Shown one piece after another: positions 34,715-43,925 of a stretch of 64,000 nt of DNA; the stretch's first letter is position 1, and each line of letters opens with the position of its first letter. Below the pieces are notes generated by a model that searched no databases, was not told the origin of the DNA, and saw only the letters and a program-made list of their open reading frames with translations. The stretch lies in assembly GCA_963624975.1 (NCBI GenBank), contig CAVFRF010000063.1, forward strand, positions 14,113 to 78,112, given 5' to 3'. The stretch is from CAVLCC01 sp963624975. GTDB lineage: Bacteria; Actinomycetota; Coriobacteriia; Coriobacteriales; CADBOM01. The position numbers and the translations under genes were made by a program.

Positions 34715-36514
34715 ATGGATTCACAACACATTAGAAACTTCTCCATCATCGCGCATATCGATCACGGCAAGTCCACCATCGCCGACCGCATCCTGCAATC
34801 TACGGGCACTGTGGCCGAGCGCGACATGGTGGACCAGATGCTCGATTCCATGGACATCGAGCGCGAGCGCGGCATCACCATCAAGTCGCAGCCGGTGCGC
34901 ATCATCTACAGGGCCGACGACGGCCAGACCTACCATCTCAACCTCATCGATACCCCAGGCCATGTGGACTTCGCCTACGAGGTGTCGAGGTCGCTCGCGG
35001 CCTGCGAGGGCGCGGTGCTGGTGGTCGACTCCACGCAGGGCGTGCAGGCGCAGACGGTGGCCAATGCATCGATGGCGATGAACGCCAACCTGGAGATTAT
35101 CCCGCTCATCAACAAGATCGACCTGCCAGCCGCCGACCCCGACCGCGTGAGGGACGAGATCGAGGAGGGCCTGGCCATTCCCGCCGACGATGCCGTGCTG
35201 GCATCGGGCAAGACGGGCGAGGGCATCCACGACCTGCTGGAGGCCATCGTCTACCAGATCCCGGCTCCCGAGGGCGATGCAAACGCCCCGCTCAAGGCGC
35301 TGATCTTCGACTCCTACTTCGACCCGTATCGCGGCGTCGTGGCGCTGGTGCGCATCGTGGACGGAGAGGTGCGCAAGGGCCAGCAGCTGCGCATGATGGC
35401 CACTGGCACCACGGCGCTTGCCGAAGACGTGGGCGTGCGCACTCCCAGCGAGACCTCGTGCGAGTCGCTGGGTATCGGCGAGGTGGGCTATCTGGTCACG
35501 GGTCTCAAGGACCCTTCGCAGGTGAAGGTGGGCGACACCATCACGCTGGCCAAGAACGGTGCCGACGAGCCGCTGGCGGGCTACCGAGACGTCAAGCCCA
35601 TGGTGTACGCGGGCTTCTTCCCCATCGAGGGCGACCAGTACAACGCAATGCGCGACGCACTGGACAAGCTCTCGCTCAACGATGCGGCCCTGGTCTACGA
35701 GCCCGAGAATTCGCACGCGCTGGGCTTCGGCTTCCGCGTGGGATTTCTAGGGCTGCTCCACATGGAGGTGGTGAAGGAGAGGCTCGAGCGAGAGTTCGGC
35801 CTGGACCTCATCGCCACCGCGCCCAGCGTGGAGTACAAGGTGTACCTCAAAGACGGGCAGATGCTGCAGATCCACTCGCCCAAAGACTACCCGGACCCAG
35901 CTTCGATCGACCATATCGAGGAGCCGTTCCTCACGGCATCGGTGCTGGTGCCGCCCGACTACGTGGGCGCCGTGATGGAGGTCTCGATCGATCATCGCGC
36001 CACCGTGGACAACATGCAGTACCTCTCCACCAACACCGTGGAGATCAAGCTCACCATCCCGTTGTCGGAGCTGATCCTCGACTTCTTCGACAAGCTCAAG
36101 AGCCGCACCAAGGGCTACGCCACGCTGGACTACGAGTTCAAGGGCTACGAGCCATCGGAGCTGGTGAAGCTCGAAATCCTCATTTCGGGCAAGCCGGTGG
36201 ACGCGCTGAGCTTCATCATCCACAAGGACAAGGCCTATGGGCGCGGCAGCAGCCTGGCCAGCAAGCTCAAAGAGGTGATCCCGAGGCAGCTGTTCGAGGT
36301 GCCCATCCAGGCGGCCATCGGCGGCAGGGTGATCGCGCGCACCAACGTGAAGGCCAAGCGCAAGGACGTGCTGGCCAAGTGCTATGGCGGCGACATCTCG
36401 CGCAAACGCAAGCTGCTGGAGAAGCAGAAGGCCGGCAAGAAGCGCATGAAGGCCATCGGCAACGTGGAGATTCCGCAAGAGGCGTTCATGGCGATTCTCG
36501 AGGTGGACGATTAG
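34715..36514 (+). CDS. lepA: Elongation factor 4 (LepA)
   Basis: Ribosomal GTPase of 599 aa that acts on stalled or mispositioned ribosomes. The G1 motif is AHIDHGKS (residues 13-20), followed by RERGITIKSQ, DTPGHVDF and NKIDLP. The C-terminal LepA-specific domain includes RVIARTNVKAKRKDVLAKCY and KKRMKAIG. The ATG at 34715 gives the conserved MDSQHIRNFSIIAHIDHGK start; the earlier in-frame ATG at 34529 would add a non-homologous basic stretch running through the terminators. It is followed two bases later by a dus gene. Confidence 0.95.
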   Translation: MDSQHIRNFSIIAHIDHGKSTIADRILQSTGTVAERDMVDQMLDSMDIERERGITIKSQPVRIIYRADDGQTYHLNLIDTPGHVDFAYEVSRSLAACEGAVLVVDSTQGVQAQTVANASMAMNANLEIIPLINKIDLPAADPDRVRDEIEEGLAIPADDAVLASGKTGEGIHDLLEAIVYQIPAPEGDANAPLKALIFDSYFDPYRGVVALVRIVDGEVRKGQQLRMMATGTTALAEDVGVRTPSETSCESLGIGEVGYLVTGLKDPSQVKVGDTITLAKNGADEPLAGYRDVKPMVYAGFFPIEGDQYNAMRDALDKLSLNDAALVYEPENSHALGFGFRVGFLGLLHMEVVKERLEREFGLDLIATAPSVEYKVYLKDGQMLQIHSPKDYPDPASIDHIEEPFLTASVLVPPDYVGAVMEVSIDHRATVDNMQYLSTNTVEIKLTIPLSELILDFFDKLKSRTKGYATLDYEFKGYEPSELVKLEILISGKPVDALSFIIHKDKAYGRGSSLASKLKEVIPRQLFEVPIQAAIGGRVIARTNVKAKRKDVLAKCYGGDISRKRKLLEKQKAGKKRMKAIGNVEIPQEAFMAILEVDD

Positions 36515-36516
36515 CC

Positions 36517-37590
36517 GTGGCCGGTGAACGCGCGGCTGCGAGTGCTGCCGATTTCGCGAAGCTCATCGAGTGCAATCCCGTTTTGCTGGCTCCCATGGCG
36601 GGCTGGACCGACGTGGTCTACCGTGCCATCTGCAAGCGCATGGGCGCGGGTCTCACCTATACCGAGATGGTGTCGGCGCAGGGCCTCGAGCACGGCAGCG
36701 ACAAGACTGCCGAGTACCTTGCGGTGTCCGAAGAAGAGGGCGCTGTGGTGGTACAGCTCTTCGGCAACGACCCTGCGGTGATGGCGCATCAGGCGGCGAT
36801 GCTGTGCGACGAGATGGGCGATGCGCTCGCGGCGATCGACATCAACATGGGCTGCCCCGCCCGCAAGGTCGTGCGCAAGGGCGAGGGTTCGGCTCTCATG
36901 AAAACTCCACAGCTCGCGGCGCAGATCGTGTCGCGCATGGTGGAGGCGTCGCGGGTGCCGGTAACGGCGAAGTTCCGCCGCGGCTATGCCCGTGGCGACG
37001 AGACGGCAGTTGAGTTTGCGCGTCAGATGGAGGCGGCGGGTGCCGCTGCGGTGTGCGTGCATGGCCGCTATGCTGCCGATATGTACCATGGGCAGGCCGA
37101 TTGGGACATCGTGCGCCGGGTGAAGGACGCGGTGAGCGTGCCTGCGATCGCCAGCGGCGACCTCATGAGCGCACGCGCCGTCGTGGATTGCCTCGATTCC
37201 ACGGGAGCCGATGCCGCGATGGTCGCGCGAGGGGCGCAGGGCAACCCGTGGATCTTCGCGCAAACCGCCGAGCTGCTGCAGCTGCGTGCTGCGGGCGCGG
37301 GCGCCGAGGAGCTTGCCGTTTGGCAGCCCGCTCCAATTGCGCTCGAGGAGCGCCTGCACGTGGCCCGCATGCACACGAGGATGCTGGCCCAGCGCGATCC
37401 GCGCACCGTGGTGCACATGCGCAACTACTTCATGCCGTACTTCAAGGGCACGCCTGGTGCCTCGGCTCTGCGGGGCAAGGTCGTCGAATGCGTGACCCTC
37501 GACGACTTCGAGCGCTTCTTCGACTACATATGGGAGCAGGCGCTCGAGCATGGCTACGCGGCTGCGGCGCGCGACGGCGGCGAGCTGTAG
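36517..37590 (+). CDS. dus: tRNA-dihydrouridine synthase
   Basis: FMN TIM-barrel enzyme (357 aa) that reduces uridine to dihydrouridine in tRNA. It has LLAPMAGWTDVVYRAICK near the N-terminus, the catalytic cysteine in INMGCPARKVVRKGEGSALM, VCVHGR, and GDLMSARAV for phosphate binding. The start is GTG at 36517, two bases after lepA. The MGCPARKV context resembles the DusB group. The frame upstream of 36517 is a reading of lepA in another frame. Confidence 0.92.
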   Translation: MAGERAAASAADFAKLIECNPVLLAPMAGWTDVVYRAICKRMGAGLTYTEMVSAQGLEHGSDKTAEYLAVSEEEGAVVVQLFGNDPAVMAHQAAMLCDEMGDALAAIDINMGCPARKVVRKGEGSALMKTPQLAAQIVSRMVEASRVPVTAKFRRGYARGDETAVEFARQMEAAGAAAVCVHGRYAADMYHGQADWDIVRRVKDAVSVPAIASGDLMSARAVVDCLDSTGADAAMVARGAQGNPWIFAQTAELLQLRAAGAGAEELAVWQPAPIALEERLHVARMHTRMLAQRDPRTVVHMRNYFMPYFKGTPGASALRGKVVECVTLDDFERFFDYIWEQALEHGYAAAARDGGEL

Positions 37591-37679
37591 TGAGTGTCGC
37601 GGCTTCGTGCGGATTCGGGCAGGCGTATGCCGCTGAGGGCTGCCGTTGCGACTCTTCTCGGCCTATGCGGAGCATGCCG

Positions 37680-38987
37680 ATGAACAGGCCGTTCGAAGGA
37701 CTCTACCTGCATATTCCCTTTTGCGTGAAGCGGTGCGCGTACTGCGACTTTCCCACCAACGCTGTGCCGCGGGATTCGGCTCGCATCGACGACTACCTCG
37801 AGCAGCTGGTGCTCTCTGTTGAGCTGGCCGGGCGTGCTGGGCTTCTCGATCGTGTTCGCACGATCTACATAGGCGGTGGAACGCCGAGCTTTGTTGGCGC
37901 GGCGCGGCTGCGTCGGCTGCTGGAGACAGTGGGCGAGCGCGTCGACCTTTCGCAGGTTGTGGAGTTCACCATGGAGGCCAACCCCGATTCCTTTGACGAG
38001 GAGGTCGCTTCGGCGGTGTCGCGGCTGGGGGTCAATCGGTTCTCGATTGGCGTGCAGAGCACCGACGACGACACGTTGCGCCTGCTTGGTCGCGTGCATA
38101 GCGGCGCGCAGGCACTCGAGGCGCTGCGTGTGGCGGGGGAGTACGCCCCCAAAGTTTCCGCCGACATTATCTGCGGGATCATGGGAGTGCCGCATGAGCC
38201 GGGGGAGACGAGCGACTGTGTGGTCTCGGCGATGCGCGCCCGTATGCTGCGCTCGATTGGCGACGTGGTGGCTGCCGGCGTGAACCATGTGAGCGTGTAT
38301 CCGCTCACCATCGAGGAGGGCACGCCGTTCGAGCGTGCGATCGAGGCGGGCGATCTTCCCGATGTCGACGAGGACGAGCAGGCGGCCGACATGCTGGCGG
38401 CCGCATCCTTTCTTGGCGCAGTCGAGCCGCAGCCATTCAAGCGCTACGAGATTTCCAACTATGCTCTGCCGGGATGCGAGAGCCGGCACAACACCAGCTA
38501 CTGGACGGGGGTACCCTACCTTGGGCTGGGTGCAGGTGCAGCCAGCATGTTCGATGCGGTCGACAGGGACCGGGTGCTGGAAAGCGGAGCGCTCGCCGCT
38601 TGGGGCTGGCGGGGAGATGCCAGAGACGACACGACCTTGCCGGGTTCGCGCACGGCAGATTCGGCATTTCCGGCCGACCCTGCTCTCAGGGGTGGGCGAA
38701 CCCGCATCGCGGACTGCTTCGAGGAAAGTCTCACCTGCGCACAAGCCGCTGCCGAGGACTTCATGCTGGCCATGCGTCTTGCTGGCGGTATAGAGCGCAG
38801 CCGACTCGAGGCTCTGCAAAACGCCAATCCCGCGTTGCGAGAAGCCGAACGATCGATCATCCAGAAGGGCCTGGCAGCATGGGCCTGCAGCAGCGGCCAC
38901 TCCTCCTCAACCGACTGCCTGGCCCCAACCGAGCGAGGCTGGCTCCTGGGCAACGAGATGTTCGCCACAATCTGGACCGCCGGGTAG
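37680..38987 (+). CDS. hemW: Radical SAM protein HemW
   Basis: Protein of about 435 aa. The radical SAM motif is HIPFCVKRCAYCDF (CxxxCxxC), with the HemW-type CDF ending rather than the CxC of true HemN. YIGGGTPSF, MEANPDSF and RFSIGVQS follow. HemW is now seen as a heme-binding protein that passes heme to targets, not a coproporphyrinogen oxidase. The ATG at 37680 is preferred because GGAG lies 7-8 bases before it; ATGs at 37665 and 37674 are alternatives. The C-terminal half carries an insertion of about 60 residues with poor conservation. Confidence 0.88.
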   Translation: MNRPFEGLYLHIPFCVKRCAYCDFPTNAVPRDSARIDDYLEQLVLSVELAGRAGLLDRVRTIYIGGGTPSFVGAARLRRLLETVGERVDLSQVVEFTMEANPDSFDEEVASAVSRLGVNRFSIGVQSTDDDTLRLLGRVHSGAQALEALRVAGEYAPKVSADIICGIMGVPHEPGETSDCVVSAMRARMLRSIGDVVAAGVNHVSVYPLTIEEGTPFERAIEAGDLPDVDEDEQAADMLAAASFLGAVEPQPFKRYEISNYALPGCESRHNTSYWTGVPYLGLGAGAASMFDAVDRDRVLESGALAAWGWRGDARDDTTLPGSRTADSAFPADPALRGGRTRIADCFEESLTCAQAAAEDFMLAMRLAGGIERSRLEALQNANPALREAERSIIQKGLAAWACSSGHSSSTDCLAPTERGWLLGNEMFATIWTAG

Positions 38988-39007
38988 CCATTTGCAGGTG
39001 CGGCAAG

Positions 39008-40435
39008 CTACAGGCAAGCAGTGAGGCGCCCGTCTTCGCGCACGCCGTCGATCGTTGCGTCCACGAAACTGCCCTCGGCCTGAGGGGTCGGCAGCACCAC
39101 CTCGTGATAGCTCTGCGCCATGCCGAGCGTGGGGGTCATCATGAGCAGGCGCTCCCGACGGCCGATTCTTGCGAGCGAGTCGGCGTGGCGCATCTCGTCG
39201 GAGAGGTCGCGCATCGCACGGGCTCGCTGCGCTGCAACTTCGGGCGGAATCTGGCCGTCCATCTCGGCGGCGGGCGTGCCTTCGCGGCGCGAGTACCGAA
39301 ACACGTGCATCTTGGAAAAGCCCATCGAGCGGCAGAAGTCCAGTGACTGCGCGAAATCCTCGTCGGACTCCTGCGGGAATCCCACGATCACGTCGGTGGT
39401 GAGCGACAGCTCCGGGCACGCGTCGCGAACGAGCGCGATGCGCTGGACGAACTCGTCCGAGTCGTAGAGCCTGTGCATGGCGGCGAGCGTGCGGTCGCAG
39501 CCCGATTGCAGCGGCACGTGCAGATGAGCGCAGATGCGCTGTGGATTTGCGCCCATGACCTGCGCAAGCTCGGCATTGATGTGCGGCGGCTCGATGGAGG
39601 AGATGCGCACGCGTCCGATTGGCGTGCGCATGAGCGCTTCGAGAAGCTGTGGCAACCGTGCGCCATGGTCGTTGAAGCAGCCGAGATTCACGCCGGTGAG
39701 CACCACCTCGCCCACGCCTGCTGCGTGAGCGCTCTCGACCTGTGCAACAACCGCGGCAATCGAGAGGCTCGTCACCGGGCCACGCGCCACGTGCACGATG
39801 CAATAGGTGCACGCGTTGTTGCAGCCGTCTTGGATCTTGATGTCCATGCGGGTCTTGAATCCCGAGGTAGCTCGAAGCTTCACGGCATCGGGGGACTGGG
39901 CGACAAACACCTCGGTTGCGGGGGGCTTCTCCAACGCTGTCGGAGTCGCCATTGCCATATTCGCTCCCGGTGCAGCATCCGCCCTCGGTGCCGACACACC
40001 CGCGGCTTCTGCCAGCATATTCACGGCGACTTGCGATGCCTTGAGCCGCGAAGGTTCCACGACCACGCGTTCGCTCAGAGCCGCCAGATCGTCGGCATGC
40101 ATCGCAGCCGCGCAGCCCGTTACCACCACGGGGCAGCTGCTCTCTCGCAGCAGCTTGCGTATCGCCTTGCGGGTCTTGGCATCGGCCTCGGCCGTAACCG
40201 TGCACGTGTTCACGATCGCCACATCAGCATCGCCGGCATCCCGCCTCACCCCACCTGCGGCCATGCAAGAGGCCGCCATGGTGTCGGACTCGGCCCGGTT
40301 GACCTTGCATCCAAGGTTGAGCACGTGGAACCCCGGTGCCGGCGTGCCGCAGCTCAGTATTGCACCGCCGTCAGTGCCTTCGCCACAACCCGGCACCGCG
40401 CTCGCGTCCTCGCAATCCCGCTTGCCGTCAACCAT
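39008..40435 (-). CDS. mtaB: tRNA t6A37 methylthiotransferase MtaB
   Basis: Radical SAM methylthiotransferase of 475 aa that converts t6A37 to ms2t6A37 in tRNA. The N-terminal UPF0004 domain holds the auxiliary cluster cysteines (LGCKVNRAESD, VNTCTVT, VTGCAA); the radical SAM motif is DGCNNACTYCIV. The C-terminal TRAM-like region is present. A variable Ala/Pro-rich insertion of about 35 residues separates the first two domains. Its ATG immediately follows the dnaJ stop with no gap, so it is the last gene of the hrcA-dnaJ-mtaB operon. Confidence 0.9.
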   Translation of the reverse strand: MVDGKRDCEDASAVPGCGEGTDGGAILSCGTPAPGFHVLNLGCKVNRAESDTMAASCMAAGGVRRDAGDADVAIVNTCTVTAEADAKTRKAIRKLLRESSCPVVVTGCAAAMHADDLAALSERVVVEPSRLKASQVAVNMLAEAAGVSAPRADAAPGANMAMATPTALEKPPATEVFVAQSPDAVKLRATSGFKTRMDIKIQDGCNNACTYCIVHVARGPVTSLSIAAVVAQVESAHAAGVGEVVLTGVNLGCFNDHGARLPQLLEALMRTPIGRVRISSIEPPHINAELAQVMGANPQRICAHLHVPLQSGCDRTLAAMHRLYDSDEFVQRIALVRDACPELSLTTDVIVGFPQESDEDFAQSLDFCRSMGFSKMHVFRYSRREGTPAAEMDGQIPPEVAAQRARAMRDLSDEMRHADSLARIGRRERLLMMTPTLGMAQSYHEVVLPTPQAEGSFVDATIDGVREDGRLTACL

Positions 40436-41572
40436 CTACGACAGAGCGTCCTTTATCTTCTGGAAGCGGCCCTTTTCGCCGTCGTAGTCTTCTCCGAAAA
40501 CGTCGGCCGCACGTTCGAGCGCAGAGCGCTCTTCCTTCGAGAGCTTCTTGGGCACGTCCACCCAGATGTGCGCGTACATGTCGCCACGGGCATCGCTGTT
40601 GTAGCGGGGCATGCCCATGTTCTTTACTCGAATCACGTCTTCGTTCTGCGTGCCGGCGGGAATCTTGATCTCCACGTCTTCGTCGGGCATGATGCCCTCG
40701 ATTTCCACCGTTGCGCCCAGTGCAGCCTGGAACATCGAGATGTTGACCCTGGTGTGCAGGTTGTCGCCATCGCGCTGGAAGAAGTCGTTGTCGTCCACGT
40801 GGACCTTCACGATGAGGTCGCCCGTGGAGTCGCCGCGCACGCCGGCTTCGCCCTTGCCCGATATCTTGACCTGCTGGCCCTCGCGGATGCCCTTCGGCAC
40901 CTCCACGGTAACCTGCTCTCGCTGCGGGGAACGGCCCTCGCCGTCGCATTCGGGGCAGGGGTTGGTGACCTTCTTGCCCACGCCGCCGCAGTCGGGGCAC
41001 GTGCTCTGCGTCTGCATGGCGCCCAGCATGGTGCGCTGCACCGTCACCACCACGCCGCGTCCGCCGCATCTGTCGCAGGTCTCGACCTGGCCACCCTCGG
41101 CCGTGCCCGATCCACCGCACGTCTCGCACGGAGCCAGCCTCTCGTAGGAGACCTCCTTGGTCACGCCGGTAGCGACCTCCTCCAGCGTAAGGTGCAGCCC
41201 GATCGCCATGTTGCGGCCCGCTGTGCGTGCACGCGCGCCCGCGCCGCCGCCCATGCCGCCGCCGAAGATGGTGTCGAAGATGTCGCCCATTCCGCCGAAG
41301 CCGCCGCCGAAGATGTCGGAGAAGTCGACTCCCGCGCCGCCTCCGAATCCGCCGGGCCCGTCCACCGTGCCGAAGCGGTCGTACTGCGCGCGCTTCTTCT
41401 CGTCGGACAGCACCGCGTAGGCCTCGTTGAGCTTCTTGAACTCCTCCTCTGCGTCGGGGGAGTCGTTCACGTCGGGGTGAACCTTGCGCGCCTTGCGGTA
41501 GAAAGCCTTCTTGATGTCGGACTGCGAGGCGTCTTTGTCTACGCCCAGCAGCTCATAATAGTCTGCTGCCAA
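40436..41572 (-). CDS. dnaJ: Chaperone protein DnaJ
   Basis: Type I Hsp40 of about 378 aa, cochaperone of DnaK. J domain with HPD in RKVHPDVND, a Gly/Phe-rich region, and four zinc-binding CxxCxGxG repeats: CETCGGSG, CDRCGGRG, CPDCGGVG, CPECDGEG. The start is TTG at 41572, giving LAADYYELLGVD, with AGGAGA 10 bases upstream; no ATG fits the conserved J-domain start. It lies 13 bases after hrcA and is under the same CIRCE element. grpE and dnaK are not in the window. Confidence 0.93.
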   Translation of the reverse strand: MAADYYELLGVDKDASQSDIKKAFYRKARKVHPDVNDSPDAEEEFKKLNEAYAVLSDEKKRAQYDRFGTVDGPGGFGGGAGVDFSDIFGGGFGGMGDIFDTIFGGGMGGGAGARARTAGRNMAIGLHLTLEEVATGVTKEVSYERLAPCETCGGSGTAEGGQVETCDRCGGRGVVVTVQRTMLGAMQTQSTCPDCGGVGKKVTNPCPECDGEGRSPQREQVTVEVPKGIREGQQVKISGKGEAGVRGDSTGDLIVKVHVDDNDFFQRDGDNLHTRVNISMFQAALGATVEIEGIMPDEDVEIKIPAGTQNEDVIRVKNMGMPRYNSDARGDMYAHIWVDVPKKLSKEERSALERAADVFGEDYDGEKGRFQKIKDALS

Positions 41573-41585
41573 CTCTGCTGTTCTC

Positions 41586-42671
41586 CTATTGTTCTTTGCC
41601 CTTGATGTTGTCGTCCAGATAGCCCGATGCCGAACGCACCGCATCGATGATCTTGCCGTAGTCCATGCGCGTCGGACCCACGATGGCGATGGTGCCCTTG
41701 CGGTCGTCGGAGCCGTAGCTCGAGGCTACCACCGAGATGTTGCCCAGGCTCTCGTCGTTGTTCTCGTGCCCGATGCGCACGTCCAGCCCCTTCATCGACA
41801 CGAAGTCGCCCAGCAGCCTGAACATGGTGAGGTCGTCGTCGAGCAGGCGTGCAAAGCCCATGGCCAGCGACATCTTCTGCATCTCGGGTTGCGAGAAGAG
41901 GTTCTCCACGCCGTTGAAATGCAGCTGAGTGCACTCCTCGTCGAAGAGCTTGTCGTCGATGGCCTCCACGATCTTCTGAAGGTCCTTCTTCGAAGACGCG
42001 TCGCCCAAGATCGGCTGCTTGCCGTGGCCGTGCTTCGCTCCAGTGCTGCTGTCGTCTGCGTCGTCCTCGTCTTTGGCCAGCGGGTCGAACGAGCCCTTGA
42101 TCTCGAACTCCTTGTTGACCATGGCCTCCAGCACGCATACCTCTTCGGCGCTGCGCGGCTCGTCAAGCTCCACCACGGTGTTGAGCACGCGGCCGTCCTT
42201 GATTACCAGCACTGCGATCACGTGCGTGCTGTCGATGCGCACCAGCGAGATCTGCCTGAGCGAGATCTTGGTAACGCGCGGCGCCATCACCACGGCAAGG
42301 CAGTCGGTAAAGCGGTTGAGCGCCCTGCTGGTTTCCTTGAGAAGGTCGTCCAGCTCGTCGGCGGAATCCTTCAGCTCCTCTGCGATGGAATCGTCGGCCT
42401 GCTTCTGCTCCTCGTCTTCCTCGGCGATGTTGGACAGCAGCTCGTCGACGAATGACCTGTACCCGGTGTCGGTGGGCACCCTGCCCGAAGACACGTGCGG
42501 CGACACCACATAGCCGTCTTCCTCCAGCACGTACAGCTCGTTGCGCACCGTAGCCGAGCTTACGCCCAGGCCGTGCTTGCCCACTATCGCCCGCGAGCTA
42601 ACAGGCGAGGCCGTGGAGATGTACTCCTCTATGAGCGCGTTGAGCACTTTCCTGCGTCTGTCGCTCAGCAT
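41586..42671 (-). CDS. hrcA: Heat-inducible transcription repressor HrcA
   Basis: Repressor of 361 aa that binds CIRCE operators until released by heat stress. The N-terminal winged helix contains VSSRAIVGKHGLGVSSATVRNELYVLEEDGY; the remainder is the HrcA GAF-like dimer domain, with an acidic insertion of about 50 residues (DDADDSSTGAKHGHG) not typical of the family. The ATG at 42671 follows GAGAGGAGG. The CIRCE site lies 58 bases upstream, so it is autoregulated. Confidence 0.93.
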   Translation of the reverse strand: MLSDRRRKVLNALIEEYISTASPVSSRAIVGKHGLGVSSATVRNELYVLEEDGYVVSPHVSSGRVPTDTGYRSFVDELLSNIAEEDEEQKQADDSIAEELKDSADELDDLLKETSRALNRFTDCLAVVMAPRVTKISLRQISLVRIDSTHVIAVLVIKDGRVLNTVVELDEPRSAEEVCVLEAMVNKEFEIKGSFDPLAKDEDDADDSSTGAKHGHGKQPILGDASSKKDLQKIVEAIDDKLFDEECTQLHFNGVENLFSQPEMQKMSLAMGFARLLDDDLTMFRLLGDFVSMKGLDVRIGHENNDESLGNISVVASSYGSDDRKGTIAIVGPTRMDYGKIIDAVRSASGYLDDNIKGKEQ

Positions 42672-42729
42672 CGGCGGCCTCCTCTCGCTCGCGTTTCCAT
42701 GGGCTTGCAACTTGCTCTAACCTGTGAGT

Positions 42730-42756
42730 TTAGCAGTTTGAGCATGAGAGTGCTAA
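42730..42756 (-). promoter_or_regulatory. CIRCE operator
   Basis: TTAGCAGTT (42730-42738), nine spacer bases, then GAGTGCTAA (42748-42756). The right arm is a perfect CIRCE half-site and the left arm matches seven of nine positions of TTAGCACTC. It lies upstream of hrcA-dnaJ-mtaB. It is the expected HrcA binding site. Confidence 0.88.
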
Positions 42757-42864
42757 ACAAACCCGCCGCAAATCCGCTATTTGCTCCACGTAATTTGGCA
42801 CAGGATGTGCAAGCCGCGATGTCGGATGCCCCATGCGTCTGCGGCGGGATGCAAACTCGTCGTG

Positions 42865-42870
42865 TATAGT
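42865..42870 (+). promoter_or_regulatory. Possible -10 box for the phoH operon
   Basis: TATAGT, preceded directly by TG, lies 52 bases before the phoH start. No clear -35 is visible. The 250-base divergent region also carries the CIRCE site for hrcA. Confidence 0.35.
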
Positions 42871-42921
42871 ACGAGGTAGCGGCTGAATGCAGGCAGCTCG
42901 CAAGATCGCGGAGGAGGACTT

Positions 42922-43917
42922 TTGGCAGGCAGCACGGAGACGATAGCGATAAAGGCGCCCTACGGATTCGACATGAGGGCGCTGGTCGGGCCCGAGGATC
43001 GCAATCTCAGGCTCATCGAGTCGAAGTTCGATTCGAAGGTCACGGTGCGCGGCGATACCATCACGGTGACGGGCGACCCCGTCGAGGTGCAGGTGCTCGA
43101 ATCTCTCTTCTCCGATTGCATGAAGGCCGTGGCCAAAGACGGCGAGCTTTCCGAGGCTTTCGTCAAGCACGCGATCGAGCTGGTGCGCACCGGCGAGTTC
43201 GCCCCGTCGGCTCTGCGCGACGACATCCTGCTCACCTACCGCGGCAAGGCTGTGCGTCCCAAGACCGCAGGCCAGAAGCGATACGCCGACGCGATTCGCT
43301 CCAACGTCGTGACCTTCGGCATCGGCCCTGCGGGTACCGGCAAGACCTACCTTGCGATGGCGATGGCCGTGGCCGCGCTCAAGCGCAAGGAAATCAGCCG
43401 CATCATCCTCACGCGTCCGGTGGTGGAGGCAGGTGAGTCGCTGGGCTACCTGCCAGGCACCCTCAACGACAAGGTCGACCCCTACGTGCGGCCGCTCTAC
43501 GACGCGCTGTTCGACATGGTCGACAGCGAGCATGCCAACGAGATGCTGGAGCTTCGAACCATCGAAATCGCGCCGCTCGCGTACATGCGCGGACGCACGC
43601 TCAACGACAGCTTCATCATCCTAGACGAGGCGCAAAACACCACGCCGCAGCAGATGAAGATGTTTCTCACCAGGCTTGGGTTCAACTCCAAGATGGTGGT
43701 GACCGGCGACGTTACGCAGCTCGACCTTCCACGTGGAAAGTCTGGGCTCATCTCGGTTCGCTCGATTCTGCAGGGCATCGAGGACATCGCGTTTTGCGAC
43801 CTCAGCGCCGCCGACGTGGTGCGCCACTCGCTGGTGCAGAAGATTGTGAACGCCTACGACGAGGCCTTCGCGAAGTCCGCTCAGGGCGAGGCAGCCGCAG
43901 AGCCACGTTGCAGATAG
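42922..43917 (+). CDS. phoH: PhoH-family ATPase
   Basis: Protein of 331 aa with a PhoH P-loop: Walker A GPAGTGKT (residues 135-142), then RPVVEAGESLGYLPG and FIILDEAQNTTP as Walker B. The N-terminal about 70 residues form a KH-like RNA-binding region. PhoH proteins next to ybeY are linked to rRNA/RNA quality control, though their exact function is not settled. The start is TTG at 42922 after GGAGGAGG. First gene of phoH-ybeY-dgkA-era-recO. Confidence 0.9.
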   Translation: MAGSTETIAIKAPYGFDMRALVGPEDRNLRLIESKFDSKVTVRGDTITVTGDPVEVQVLESLFSDCMKAVAKDGELSEAFVKHAIELVRTGEFAPSALRDDILLTYRGKAVRPKTAGQKRYADAIRSNVVTFGIGPAGTGKTYLAMAMAVAALKRKEISRIILTRPVVEAGESLGYLPGTLNDKVDPYVRPLYDALFDMVDSEHANEMLELRTIEIAPLAYMRGRTLNDSFIILDEAQNTTPQQMKMFLTRLGFNSKMVVTGDVTQLDLPRGKSGLISVRSILQGIEDIAFCDLSAADVVRHSLVQKIVNAYDEAFAKSAQGEAAAEPRCR

Positions 43918-43925
43918 GAGCAGCA

